Positions 24,564-41,018 of a stretch of DNA of 64,000 nt are shown piece after piece (within the stretch, counting starts at the first letter, position 1; each line of letters starts with the position of its first letter). Position numbers and translations under genes: made by a program. This DNA comes from Rhynchonema sp. JSB1_4 (taxonomy: Eukaryota > Nematoda > Chromadorea > Monhysterida > Xyalidae), in NCBI GenBank assembly GCA_030248065.1, contig JASAMV010000920.1, forward strand, positions 23,296-87,295, written 5' to 3'. The notes under the pieces are model-generated. The model searched no databases. It was not told the DNA's origin and was given only the letters and a program-made list of their open reading frames with translations.

Positions 24564-25211
24564 CCCTCCAACGTTGGGACGATTCCATCCTGCCTGTCCA
24601 TACCCTCCTTGGCCAGTCCCGTGCCCGCCCTGCCAACCGTAGTAGCCTGCGTGCCAACCTCCGGCGCTCGGATATCCGCCAAAACCTCCACCTAAATGCA
24701 TATTTGAAGCACAAGCAGGAGGGTTTCCTACATTGTGCATGTGCAACAGCAGAAGTGACCCTGGGTTTTGCCTGGGTTTCGTTTTCTTCACACGAGGGAC
24801 GGATGGGGCACCAGGCATTATTTTTGTGCAAATGGTCTCTAGACCAGCAAAAAGCTCACAATATTGGAGCAGATCTTATTGACAAATGACCACGTTGAGA
24901 TGAACTGTTAAAAATCTTTTAAAATTCTCGCTGCGCACAACAATGTGAATGACTTACGCGTGTGGAAACCGGGGCCAGCAGGGCCGAATCCTCCGAATCC
25001 AGGCCCGCCCATGATAGGCGGCGGTCCTGCAAACTCAAAACTTTGCCCGTGGTTCGTGTGCACGTGTCATACATCTGTATCTACAGCTCAGGTTCCATAT
25101 TGTACATACTGTACCTCCAGGACCTCCAAACCCGTACGGCCCCAAGAAGCCCTCAATAATCGCAAAGTACTGTGCAGTTAAGCACGTCCACAAAATGACC
25201 ATTTGCACCAT
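24564..25211 (-). CDS. Secreted Gly/Tyr/Trp-rich protein
   Basis: Three exons join in phase. Exon 1 is 25211-25115, exon 2 is 25026-24958 and exon 3 runs from 24691 to about 24564. The start ATG at 25211 gives a hydrophobic N terminus (MVQMVILWTCLTAQYFAII), consistent with a signal peptide. The rest is GFLGPYGFGGPG, then GPPPIMGGPGFGGFGPAGPG, then GGFGGYPSAGGWHAGYYGWQ and repeated GGxG/YGQAGW motifs. Splice sites are good: GTACAG, TTTGCAG, GTAAGT and ATTTAG. Exon 3 either splices at GTACGT after 24564 or reads through to a stop at 24402. At roughly 98 residues it resembles the short Gly/Tyr-rich secreted peptides of nematodes, several of which are epidermal antimicrobial peptides (family knowledge). 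Function here is inferred from composition only. It lies about 950 bp downstream of the kinase gene on the same strand. Confidence 0.68.
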
Positions 25212-26164
25212 TGCTGAATTCTCTTCTTAAAAGTTGGGACTTGTGGATCCGTGATTTTGATGCAGGTGATTTGATGGAATTATGCAAAACGGATATTTGA
25301 ACGAAAGAGTACCCAAAGATTGCCGACAAATGTGTAAAATAGCAGATAAACATAAATACCGCGCGGCTTTAACTTTTGACTAAAAGTTCGCAAATAACTC
25401 GCTTCCCACGTCCCACGCAACCTAAAAAAGATGGGCACTTGCTGCCGTGTCGGGGTTTTGTCAAGGCCAATTTTTCTTGCTAAGCTGCAAAGATCGACAA
25501 TGCACCTTCGGGTACTGTATGTGTATATCTTTTTCATTGAATTCTTTAAACGATGCACTATTCGAAAGCAGTCTTTCAATTTGATCGAGCAGATTATGTA
25601 TATTTTTACTTCCAACACAAGGATAATATCAACAGAATCTAGCGGGAAATAAACAAATTGCATCATGTTTTTTCTTTAATTTTGTACGCAACGGGCCTGA
25701 TAGCACACATCTCTGGTTTAAATTGGTTCAAATTCAGATCCATCCAGTGAATAAGGCAAAATACAGAGTGTGCTAAAATAATACATTACAACTGTAGCGG
25801 TTAATCACCGATTTTCAAGCCACCCTGTAAATAAACAGTATTAGTGTCCCAAATACGGCACTGAGAAAAACAAGATCACCAGATAATGAACTCAAAACAT
25901 TTCCATTAAATAATAGGGTAATTTCGTAAAATCGACCCAAATGATGATTGATGAATTCATTTTTTTAACACCGGTATGAATCTCATGTGTTCAGCACAAA
26001 TTGAAGAAAAAATTGCACATACTGTAATTCTTGACTCGACAAACAAAAAATTTCGATTCACGTTTATATTTACAAGGAAAAATAATAACGAAACAGAAAG
26101 ACACACTGAGGCAAGACATGGTTCACGGAACAGTTCAGTCAGAAGAAACGATTTCAATTTTTTA
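25212..26164. other. Intergenic region between the kinase and the Gly-rich gene
   Basis: No gene recognised. Two ACATACWGTA decamers occur here (25513, 26017) and a third just inside the Gly-rich gene intron (25104). Confidence 0.4.
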
Positions 26165-30702
<4,538 letters not shown>

Positions 30703-33224
30703 GTTTGAATAGGCAAGCTTAGAAATTTATCATCGAAATGCGTCGAACATTCTTTAACATTCAGAAATAATTTTACCTGGAAAACCAGCTGTTTGGGTGA
30801 ACCGCAGAAGTAACGACATACCACGTAGCACATAATATGTACATATGTAAACCCAACTCGTAAAGACATAACGCATCTTTTGTCGCGTTCAAACCGGAGT
30901 ATCCCGCTGGGAACAATAGGGTGGTAAATTCAGTTTCAGAATAAAAGCCTTTGTGTAATCAACAGAGAAAAAGTGGAGAGCAGGCGATAATCTGAAGAAT
31001 AATTGAAATGAACAGAAATTAGTGGGAACCAACGTCCAAAACTTGTGGCAGTCGAGACCGGTAAACGCGTGTAATCCAAGTGAAAAGCAAAACAGTTTTT
31101 CCATCAGCTGTAACACTTTCTGGCCGGCCTTATCTTGAGGTGAGTTGCCCACCGGTGTTGAAAATCGACCCGCGAAAGCGTTGAAAAGACCGACTAAAGT
31201 ACATGTACCTAAACCCAACCCGCCTGTCGAACAAAAAAGCTGATACTTTCAAACAGCTGCGCAGAGATGGTCAGATAACAGCGCCTGTAAGCTGCAGCGA
31301 AGATAGAGAAAAATGCGCACGCATAAAAACGCACATACATACCAGACGAAAAATGCGCTGTAACAAAGTGTGTGTGTCTGCTGTGTTGTTCACAAAAGAG
31401 AAAGTTCAAAATCCGCATTCCCGCCTGGTGCCAGCCCGCAGGCAGTGGCACTATAATGTGAAGAGTGAACGAGTTTTCAAACCAGTCTTTTCGTTTCTTA
31501 TGACACTATAGTTGAAAGTGCAACCCGGGTTGAGCATTGCGTATATGTGCACAGTTCATCTTCTTCATAGGGTCCGCTCCCAAATCATTTTCGGTGACTT
31601 TTTTGAAAAACATTCAACGTATTGAAGATCAGGACGTTAACAATTTGAACGGGGACCAAAAATGTTTACTACAACTATCACAGAGGGTGATTATGGAGAC
31701 AATGCACTGCACGGTATGCTCCTAGATTGAGTTGACAGAGAGAGAATTTGGTGTGCGAGGCATTTTGGCAAAAGTTTGCCGCCGCAGCTGTAAATGTCGC
31801 GAATAAAATGCGCACATTCGTGGAAATACATTCATTTCGGTGTACAAGCAATATTCTGGCGAAACTGTGTGAACTTCATCCTGTTGCAACATTTGCGTTG
31901 AGTGATCTTTCATTTTTCGTGATCTTTCGGCAAACGAAAGATAATAAACATCGAATACATAAATCATGTCTTCCCACTAATCTGTTACAAACGGTTGCCT
32001 GTATAGATTTCACGACGACCTTCTATGAAGATATTGATACCTGCAAGTTCAAGATTCGAGTTTTCTTTCAGATAAATCAAAATGCCCCAAATTTTCGTGC
32101 AGCGCATTGTTATTTCGATGAGGTACATATCGTATCGTATATATCATACTGTTATATTCGTTTCTGTCGGTGTGCATAGTAGTTGAAGATAATCAGTTGA
32201 TGCACATAGTATATGTAAATAAACGTCTGCAGACGCGTGTGGAAAAAGCACGAGCAATATTTGAATTCGATGCATGGTTGCGCAGCACAAAACACGAAAA
32301 GAAGAGAACGCAAAGTTCTGTCACACCCATCATCTGGTGCAGCACAGGAAAAGAGCGGCACCATTTTGTTCACACACTTGCTTCAGGCAGAGCAGTTTAC
32401 AAATCCTGGGAAGTGCCACACACAGGGGTTTGCGAACACACATCAGGACATCATTGTGGACTTTGTACAACACATTGATTGGTTAAATAATGTCCACCGC
32501 TTCCAACACCATTTCTGCTTCACGCACCCCTTTAAATAATAAAAGCAACATTAAGACACATGGCCATCATCTCAGTAGGCTATCGGGGAGACAAAACATC
32601 GTGATAAAAAGGCCGCTATTTAAAAAAAACCAAGTGAAAGTGTGGAATCTTACATGACGTGACTATGTAGCTACTTTAGCCAACCAAGATTTTACCCAGA
32701 CTGTCTATATCAACTAACTCTTCAAGCAACTAAACAAGGGCCTTCATTTGTTCCACTTACATGAAACGAAGACCTCCAGCCTAGCTCCACCAACTCTCGA
32801 AACAACCCCCCAACGGCACCTGGTTCGAAATTAGCGGCACACTGTGGGACTTTAAAGAGAGATGTATTATTCTGCTATCTGTACAACGTGACAACGTGAC
32901 TGCTCTGCATCAATGTTTTTCACTTTGCACTACCAAACACCACCATTGCAATCAATGCATAGATCCATGTTGCAGTGATGGTAAATTCCCAGTCGCGGTG
33001 TAATAAAGAATGTGGCAGGGTACATAATCGCCATGCCTCACATTAGGTATTGTTTATGTACAGCCTTGTCAGCTAAGTTTGGTAGTCATGACACCCGATT
33101 GGGGAGTTATTGCACAGAGGCGCAGGACAAACGTATCCCAAAGGCTGCATGGCGCTATGTGTTTTGTATTTTGATCTTGCCGGAGAAGTTCGATTAAGCC
33201 CCCCTATGGCCGTCTTCACATTGA
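30703..33224. other. Region upstream of the kinase gene, no gene recognised
   Basis: A TTTCTAAG just upstream of the kinase ATG could be a trans-splice acceptor (inference). A minus ORF at 30889-31218 contains HAFTGLD and NAFAGR, reminiscent of a motif in transposon-related animal proteins, but in the wrong order and without support. A plus ORF at 31748-32179 (143 codons) shows no domain. I see no repeats. Confidence 0.4.
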
Positions 33225-33405
33225 CCCGCTTTCCCGTTTTCCCGGTTTCCCGTTTTCCCGGTTTCCCTGTTTCCCGTTTTCCCGTTTTCCCGGTTTGCTT
33301 CATTGGTGTCTTCACAATGAAATCCGGTTCCCAGGTTTCCCGTTTTTCCGTTTTCCCAGTTCAAAAAATGTGTCTTCACAATGACACGTTTTCCCGTTTT
33401 CACGT
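33222..33405. repeat. TTTTCCCG/GTTTCCCG minisatellite
   Basis: Imperfect 7-8-bp units (CGTTTTCCCGGTTTCCCGTT) in two blocks separated by GTCTTCACAATGA-type spacers. The reverse strand reads as GKTGNRETGK-like low-complexity peptide, an artefact. Confidence 0.9.
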
Positions 33406-33714
33406 TTTTTGCAGAATGCGCAAAGCCTTTGGTGGGTTCAACTTGGTCAACGTTTATGACAGGTGCACGTTGTAGTAGTACAAGCAGATTATAAAGAGCC
33501 AGACATGAGCAAAATTGTTTCACAATTCCAAAACAAGAATATAAACAAGAATATGTATACATATACTTACATACACACTCGGTCAAGAGAGCTGGCTGTG
33601 GAAGATGGCACAAGACAATCCACACGAAGCCAAAATTGACGAGCAATTAGCAATAGGTCCCGATTCTTTGTTCATCAGGCTTGTATTTGGTGTATAGATG
33701 AATTATAGATGTTT

Positions 33715-33759
33715 TTAGGCCGGCTTGTGTGCAAAGTGCAATGCACATAATTGAAAAAC

Positions 33760-33794
<35 letters not shown>

Positions 33795-35826
33795 CTTGCC
33801 TGCCTGTTTGAGCAAGCACGCACGTGTTTAGTACAGTGCAGACGTTTATATAAGTGGTGCGGGTTCCGTGCTGTTCGGTGTTCAAAGAACCACCACGCGT
33901 AACAGCTGTTACTATCCTTCCGTCGGGTCTAGACGACAGAACAAGTTCCACCGGAATAGACATTATCGACGGGCGTTTCACATCCCCTTCGAAATGACCC
34001 AATCGGAGATTGTAGTCAGCCATCCTCAACTCTCCCTCCGGTTCGAAGTATACACACTTCACGATCGGTTCGTACAGTACGTCGTACTCACGTTTCTGTT
34101 TAGTTTGGTTGGGACCTCCAGTAGCACTTTCAGGCGTGCCGCAGCCTGTTTCACCCTGTTGGCTGCTCATACATTCTTCAACTGAGGCACCATGCCACAG
34201 GGATTGCGTCTTTCCGACTGGCACTATACGCATCGACACACTGACGGTGTGCGACTGTCCTGGGTAGTCCAGTTCGGGTAGGTCGGAGTACCGTGTGCGT
34301 TCACTGAGCGCATTCTCAAGCACATTCGGCATGGACAACATCGGGTCCTCATTCCGACACATATCGTTGTATAATCCACAAGTCACGGGTTCGGAACCCT
34401 CTTGCAGTGGCATGCCCGGACTGTGGCGGTCTCCATATGGTAGCACTCGTATCGGCACTCGGTTATCGAGTATCTCGCCCCACAGGTCAAACAATTGACG
34501 CGTCTTGGCGGATCTCGGATCCCGTGCGCTCTCGATCTCACACAATCCGCGAACCTCGGCGAGACACCGGCCATCAAACTCACACCAAGGTTCATACGTC
34601 AGCGATATCACGTTCAAATACTCCGAAATCCTGGATGCAAGCAATCGATCATGGGGTAGCTCCTCTGCATACAACCATTTCAACAGATGGTCACTGTATC
34701 TGTGCGTGGTAAACACGATATCAACCACTTCTTCATGCAACTGCCAAGGTTCAGCGAACTTGGGTGCATCCAACCATTCCTCCTGCCACGATACCTCACG
34801 TATCTGGTCTTCATCGAGCTCCTCCTGCGAGTATAGGTCGATCACGTTCTCCCGTGTCGACTCTGATTCAGACTGATATCTCTCACGAACCCGCGTACGT
34901 CCGGTTCCCGTATCCGAACTCACGTAGCGGATCTGTCGCGCCAGTTGCGCTCGTCCGATTTCCTGCCCTTTCGACACTCGTCCAGATTCCTGCCCTTTCG
35001 CTCCCGGCTCTTTGGCCTTACGGATCTCACGCGCCTTCCGCGCCCTTTCCTCTTCCAGACACTCCTGTCCTTCCTTCACGTGGGCTTCCTGCCCCTTCGT
35101 TGTACGATCCTGTCTCTCCTCCACTCGGACTCCTTGTCCCTTCTCCGCACGGATCTCCTGCGCCTTGCGCGCCCGTGCCTCCTTCAACCATTCATCGTAC
35201 AACTCCTGCGCCCGCCGCGCCTGTTGAGCATTCGCTAGCTCCGCCCGCACGGACCTAGCATGGAACTCCTGCGCTGCCTGCGCCTGTCCAGCTCTCATGT
35301 CCGGTCGGTACACCTGTCTATCTGATTGTTGAGCATTCGCTAGCTCCGCCCGCACGGACCTAGCATGGAACTCCTGCGCTGCCTGCGCCTGTCCAGCTCT
35401 CATGTCCGGTCGGTACACCTGTCTATCTGATTGGTCCGATTGACCACAGTTGCGATCTACTGATTTATCGACTCTAGCATTCGACCCCTGGTCCTTCGAC
35501 TTACGGTCGATGCATTCCGAAAACCCAAAAGCATGGTTCTCAATAAATGAAACATCACTATCACTCTCCTCATCATCCCAGAACTTCCATTCGGTCTCTC
35601 CGCGACCTGTGGAAACCACTGACTCGCCCGACTGACCTATCCATCCGCCTGTCTGTTCTCCCTGCCTCGGCGGACTGCTGCGGTCATCGGCGGTTCTCGT
35701 CCGGAAACTGGCATCCGGCATTGCCTTGCTCGACCGGGAATTGACGTCCGGCACCTGATTGTTCTTCCGGGAATTGACGTCCGGCATTGGTTCGCGACGA
35801 ATGGACTCGCCGCTTGAAGAATGCAT
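33715..35826 (-). CDS. Unrecognised 703-codon ORF, charged and partly repetitive
   Basis: The longest ORF in the window, open without introns from ATG 35826 to a stop at 33715. Residues 1-130 are Ser/Arg-rich with an acidic patch (WKFWDDEESDSDVSF). Residues about 132-201 are two exact copies of a 35-residue unit starting QSDRQVYRPDMRAGQAQAAQ, from a perfect 105-bp DNA duplication (35223-35327, 35328-35432). A charged, probably helical stretch follows (ARARKAQEIRAEKGQ...). From about residue 340 a more globular region runs (QEEWLDAPKFAEPWQLHEE, HRYSDHLLKWLYAEELPHD, YEPWCEFDGRCLAEVRGLCE). The last 45 residues run into a CA microsatellite (VCVCVCV), so the true C terminus may be spliced elsewhere. 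No family is recognised. An ORF this long cannot be chance. A host gene or the gag-like part of a mobile element are both possible. The hairpin array lies in its leader. Confidence 0.72.
33763..33793. repeat. Short (AC)n microsatellite
   Basis: About 15 AC units, inside the last codons of the 703-codon ORF. Confidence 0.95.
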
Positions 35827-36095
35827 CGGTGCTGCGAATCAATCAAGCCACACCGATGAGTCGACGCGCGAATCAATCAAGCTTGTCGACTGGATTAGTA
35901 ACCGGGGTGCGAATCAATCAAGCTTCCCCGGACCGAGGTGCGAATCAATCAAGCTTCCTCGGTACCTGATCTAGAAAATCTGCAAAAGCTGGAAGTCCCA
36001 GTCAGGTTAGGTTAGGTACATAAATATATAATACATGCAATAGGACGAATCACAAACCAAAACCAACGTTGCGAATCAATCAAGCGTCGAAGGTT
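35824..36095. promoter_or_regulatory. Array of five hairpins with a constant loop, upstream of the 703-codon ORF
   Basis: The 15-mer GCGAATCAATCAAGC occurs five times in one orientation (starts 35834, 35868, 35909, 35940, 36071). Each is flanked by complementary arms that differ between copies: CATCGGTG/CACCGATG (35824-35858), AGTCGAC/GTCGACT (35859-35891), CCGGGG/CCCCGG (35902-35931), ACCGAGG/CCTCGGT (35932-35963) and imperfect AACCAACG/CGAAGGTT (36061-36095). Hairpins 1-2 and 3-4 abut directly. The minus-strand transcript of the ORF would carry loops reading GCUUGAUUGAUUCGC, and the first stem includes the ATG. Constant loop with compensating stems indicates conserved structure. Function unknown; candidates are a protein-binding RNA array or translational control. 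Confidence 0.85.
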
Positions 36096-37408
36096 TTTTA
36101 TTGGCTTGGAGACGAACGACCTTTTCCAATAGTAGGTCACTGTGGGTATGGCGGAAGATTTGAGTCTCTCTAATAAAAGTGAAGAATGCTTATATATGTT
36201 TTGGGACGTAGTGTCTAAGGATACATCACACACATAAGGTATGGATTATAAAAACAAGGAAAGTTACTGCACGCAAAGTATGCAAATTTACCATACGACA
36301 CACGCAAAAAAGGAGAGACTTAATCCCTCACTCGAACGATCGCTAACCACGTCATAACGAACGTTCACACAACACAGCCACGCAAGGGAACATCTACCGA
36401 ACTGCTCATTTACGCAGGTTGACTCGCCTGCACGCATAGTGCTTTCCGGACTGCATCCGACCGACCAATCACAGTACCGGTCTACTTATGTCCCTTGACT
36501 TCACGTGTCCCTCACGTGTCGTATTCCAAACGACAACTTGGATACTTACGCGTCCGCGTAAACTCTAACCATGAAGTATCATGGATATCTTCTTGCTTAT
36601 ACGTACACTTGTATGTACACATGGTGCCTATTAGTTTCCATACGTTCTGTTTAACCGTTTCACATATTGGGGGGCCACAAAAAACAAGCCGAGAAGCAAG
36701 AACATCTATTATCTTAAAAAAAAAAGACCTCAACACCTTCATTATTTATTGTAAAGCCGCAGAACAACTTTTGGAATTTCCCCCATCCAAAAATAAAACA
36801 ACCAAAAAAAAAAACATAGAAAAAATCAACACACCCCCCCCCCTTTCAAAATTTTTATGCCTCGAAATCATTTTGGAACGAAATTTGGCGATCTTGTTTT
36901 TCCGAAAAACTCGTGTTTTTAATTAAAAAAACAGAATATCTGGCTTCTCAAAAAAAAATTTTTTTAATTTTTTTTAAATTAACCACTGTTTTTTTTTGAA
37001 ACAACCCTGCAGACTGTAATAATAACTGCCAACAAGCAAACTCAACCATTGCTGCAGACTGTAGTAAAAAAATATAGATCGCGTCTTGCTTATTCGTTTT
37101 TATTCTGAATGAAGACGTTGATCTTGGTTCGAGAACAATTTTCAAGTCAATGAGTATTAGGTCTGGCTTGCTTACAATAAAATAATGCTGTTGAAACATC
37201 TTGTCTTGTCTTCGTCGGCCACATATAGTATTTCCTTTTTATGCAAGGCAAAGTAAACAGACGACCCCACGTCATAACTCAACTCCAGTTTGAGGTCGAG
37301 ATTTCAGGAAACTAGAAGGAGATTAAGAATGTGTCCTTGTTAATACAAGCGCGACACTCAGCAGCAAACATGGCGAAATGTTTCATTGACATGCTGGCAG
37401 CGCACTCG
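36096..37408. other. AT-rich intergenic region; possible promoter of the 703-codon ORF
   Basis: On the minus strand ATATATAAGC lies at 36188-36198, about 360 bases before the ATG, a plausible TATA-like element (inference). Stretches at 36700-36990 are very A/T-rich with homopolymers. No gene recognised. Confidence 0.4.
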
Positions 37409-37769
37409 TATAGTCCAGCCACGAACTCATGAGACGACTTTTTTTTAAATTAAAATTGGCGGGCCCACGATGTTCCGGTTCCCCGCGATTCCAAAAGAAA
37501 AAAAAAGAGAAACGCACGTATTTTTTAAAAACACGCTCTCCACTCGGTGCGTAAATTCCCTTTTGACTCCCAAAACATTTGTGTGCTGAACTTCGCTGCT
37601 GTTCGCGTAAGCACGCAACAAATCGAGGTCAGCCAGCTGGAACTTGTCATCATCTCCCTCAGCCAATCTCTTTCTTTTGTTTGCGAAAACACGTGTATCT
37701 GGAGCATTTTTGAATGCGGCCAAGCAAGCTTTAAAAAAAGTCGTCTCATGAGCTGGTGGCTGGACTATA
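37409..37769. mobile_element. M2 inverted-repeat element, copy 2
   Basis: TATAGTCCAGCCACGAACTC at the left, GAGCTGGTGGCTGGACTATA at the right. The interior matches the copy at 23990 in reverse. TIRs of about 35 bp, no transposase. Confidence 0.88.
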
Positions 37770-37994
37770 CAAAGCTCAGCAAGCGTGTGAAACATTGATG
37801 CTGTTAGATTCCACAGGCAAACGTTTGACACGTTTTTGCCAGCTACGTGAGTGAGTCGAAATGGCAATCTCGACCTCAACTAGAAGTTCAGTTTGGCCGC
37901 TTGTTTCCTTGGACCAAGAAAAACGGGAAACACTATATTAATGGCCCAAATTCTGGCAAAAGGGCTACCGCCCCCAATCAGTATCGGCCGTGTA

Positions 37995-38280
37995 AAGCGT
38001 TATATAGTAAGTTTATAATTTCGTTGCCTTATGCATTTGTACAGACGCAGCGAAACTCCCGTTCGAAGTCGAGATAGGCAACAAGCTCAACACACAGTCA
38101 ACAAGCCACGCAGCTGACACATACAGCTTGTGTGACTGAAGCATTCGAAACGCACACGAGCCAGCTGCGTGGCTTGTTGACTGTGTGTTGAGCTTGTTGC
38201 CTGCCTCGACTTCGAACGGGAGTTTCCCTGCGAATGTAAAAATGCATGAGGCAACGAAATTAGAAATTTACTACATCTGT
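37995..38280. repeat. Long imperfect hairpin
   Basis: Inner arms 38051-38115 and 38163-38229 (AACTCCCGTTCGAAGTCGAG, GGCAACAAGCTCAACACACA) are nearly perfect complements. Outer arms (TTCGTTGCC...ATGCAT with ATGCATGAGGCAACGAA) extend the foldback. Likely a MITE. Confidence 0.85.
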
Positions 38281-39267
<987 letters not shown>

Positions 39268-39475
39268 GCAACTGAAAAAGTCCAATCACTTTTGGCCGAC
39301 CCAAATCTCGGCCAGCTGAAAGCAAATCATGCTCACACTTGGCAATGCAGGTAAGGCAAACTAAGCCAACACGAGCTCGATTTCAAAGGTGGTGTGCTTG
39401 CAAAACGAAAAAAATGGTAAATTCTCATGTGCCGCGTTGTAAAAGCAAACCAGCCGTGCTTTGCAGTCTTAGACT

Positions 39476-40092
39476 ATGGGTGATACTTTCGAAACGGTGT
39501 AAAGGTCAGTTGGGTGTAACGGTCGGTGGAAAGCTCGGTGTGAGACAGTTCAGTGTAAGCTCGGCGTAAGCTTGAAACATTGCACGCTGAGCAAGCAGCA
39601 GACGCGCGTTTCTAAACGAAAGGTCAACTTTGACGATTTGCTGTGCAAGCATAAAGCGTTTGTTTGCAATATTCTTTGTTTAGGCTGGTTGCACAAGCGT
39701 TTTTAAACGATATGTATGAATTTCGTAACCTTTCATGGAGTCGTTTTGATTTCGTGATGCGATCAGTTAGTGACGTCAAAATTTTTGGCACCGCCGTCAA
39801 TGAATGTTCAATTTCTCAACAGCCTTGCGGCGAAATGTTAGGTAACTTACAAATATTCCTTTAAAACGTTTGTGCAACCAGCTTAAATCAACCAGATTGC
39901 AAACAAACGCTTTACGCTTGCACAGCAAATCGTCAAAGTTGACCTTTCGTTTAGAAACGCGCGTCTGCTGCTTGCTCAGCGTGCAATGTTTCAAGCCTAC
40001 GCCGAGCTTACACTGAACTTTCTCGCGCCGAGCTTTCCACCGACCTTTACACCCAACTGACCTTTACACCGTTTCGAAAATATCACCCTATG
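39476..40092. mobile_element. M3 element copy b
   Basis: Ends GGGTGATACTTTCGAAACGG and CCGTTTCGAAAATATCACCC. Long inner arms pair from CTTGAAACATTGCACGCTGA (39571) with its complement at about 39990. A middle segment (39690-39880) also folds. Confidence 0.85.
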
Positions 40093-40349
40093 CCGTATCA
40101 CCCGGAATTCTTACACGCGGGTTACAGTTAGCCACGTCTCGCGTGGTTTGAAAGTGTCAACATCATGAAACATGTAAGTATGTGTGTGTGTTGGCTTCAC
40201 ACGCAAACCACGCGAGACGTTGCTACAGTAACCAGGAACTATTTTAGCTGTGTCAGAATTCAAGGTGATACGGTATGGTCTAAGACTGCAAAGCACGGCT
40301 GGTTTGGTGTTATAGTCTGTTGATTATAGTATTTCGACATAGTGTATAA

Positions 40350-40707
40350 GGGCGAACTTAGGTTAAATCCGGAATCCGGAAACCGGAAATAGTTTGCATA
40401 CAAAAATACAAAACATTTCCGGACTCCGGAAATATTTCCGGAAAACGCAGAAATTTACATGCTAAAATAATGCGTTTTCCGGAAATATTTCCGGATTCCG
40501 GTTTCCGGATTCAACCTAAGTCCGCCCAGGGCGGGCTTAGGTTGAATCCGGAAATCGGAATCCGGAAATATTTCCGGAAAACGCATAATCTTTACATGCA
40601 AATTCTTGCGTTTTCCGCAAATAATTCCGGAGAAGAGAAAATGTTTTCTATTTTTGCATGCAAATCATTTCCGGGTTCCGGATTCCGGATTTGACCTAAG
40701 TTCGCCC
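40350..40707. repeat. Two tandem CCGGAA-rich foldbacks
   Basis: Unit 1 is 40350-40527 and unit 2 is 40529-40707. Each starts GGGCGRRCTTAGGTTRAATC, contains CCGGAATCCGGAAACCGG-type palindromes and ATTTCCGGAAAACGC, and ends with the complement of its start. Confidence 0.9.
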
Positions 40708-40741
40708 TAAGCCCCATTCAGCGATGTTTGGAGCGGGCTGT

Positions 40742-40855
40742 GTCGACGCCATTCTAAATGAATGTTTCAGGCATTGCCAACTCATTCGAGCAATGTTCAA
40801 TCGGTCTTTGCCTGAATTAGCAATGCTTGAAACATTCATTTAGAATGGCGTCGAC
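40742..40855. repeat. Hairpin with perfect 28-bp arms ending in the ATGTTTCA octamer
   Basis: Arm 40742-40769 begins GTCGACGCCATTCTAAATGA and ends with ATGTTTCA. Arm 40828-40855 is its exact reverse complement. Confidence 0.95.
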
Positions 40856-41018
40856 CCAGCTTATACACTATGTCGAAATATAATCAACAGACTATAACCG
40901 ACATCAACGTTGACGCTTCCCATATCAGCAGCCACGTCACGTCTCAATATTTCACTCTGCCACCTCCGAAATCGGGCTAGTGTTAGCGAAGAGTTACTAT
41001 ACTGTATATGGCTTGGTA

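Larger units (their letters stand above)
39352..40995. mobile_element. Nest of inverted-repeat elements inside an M5-type element
   Basis: Outer ends resemble M5: CCAACACGAGCTCGATTTC at 39370 and, reversed, CACCTCCGAAATCGGGCTAG ending near 40990. Inside are an M3 copy (39476-40092), an element running from GCCGTATCACCC (40092) to GGTGATACGGTATGG (about 40280), and a foldback with ends TTATAGTCTGTTGATTA (40310-40897), which itself contains three smaller foldbacks. The layering is inferred from how each pair of ends brackets the next. Confidence 0.7.

Noticed and set aside
30889..31218. Minus ORF with HAFTGLD and NAFAGR as a transposon-protein fragment
   Set aside because: Motif order and spacing do not fit, no neighbouring conserved residues were seen, and short matches of this kind arise by chance.
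35824..36095. Constant 15-mers with variable spacers as a CRISPR array
   Set aside because: The organism is eukaryotic, the 'spacers' are complementary stem arms of 6-8 bp, spacing is irregular and no cas genes exist.
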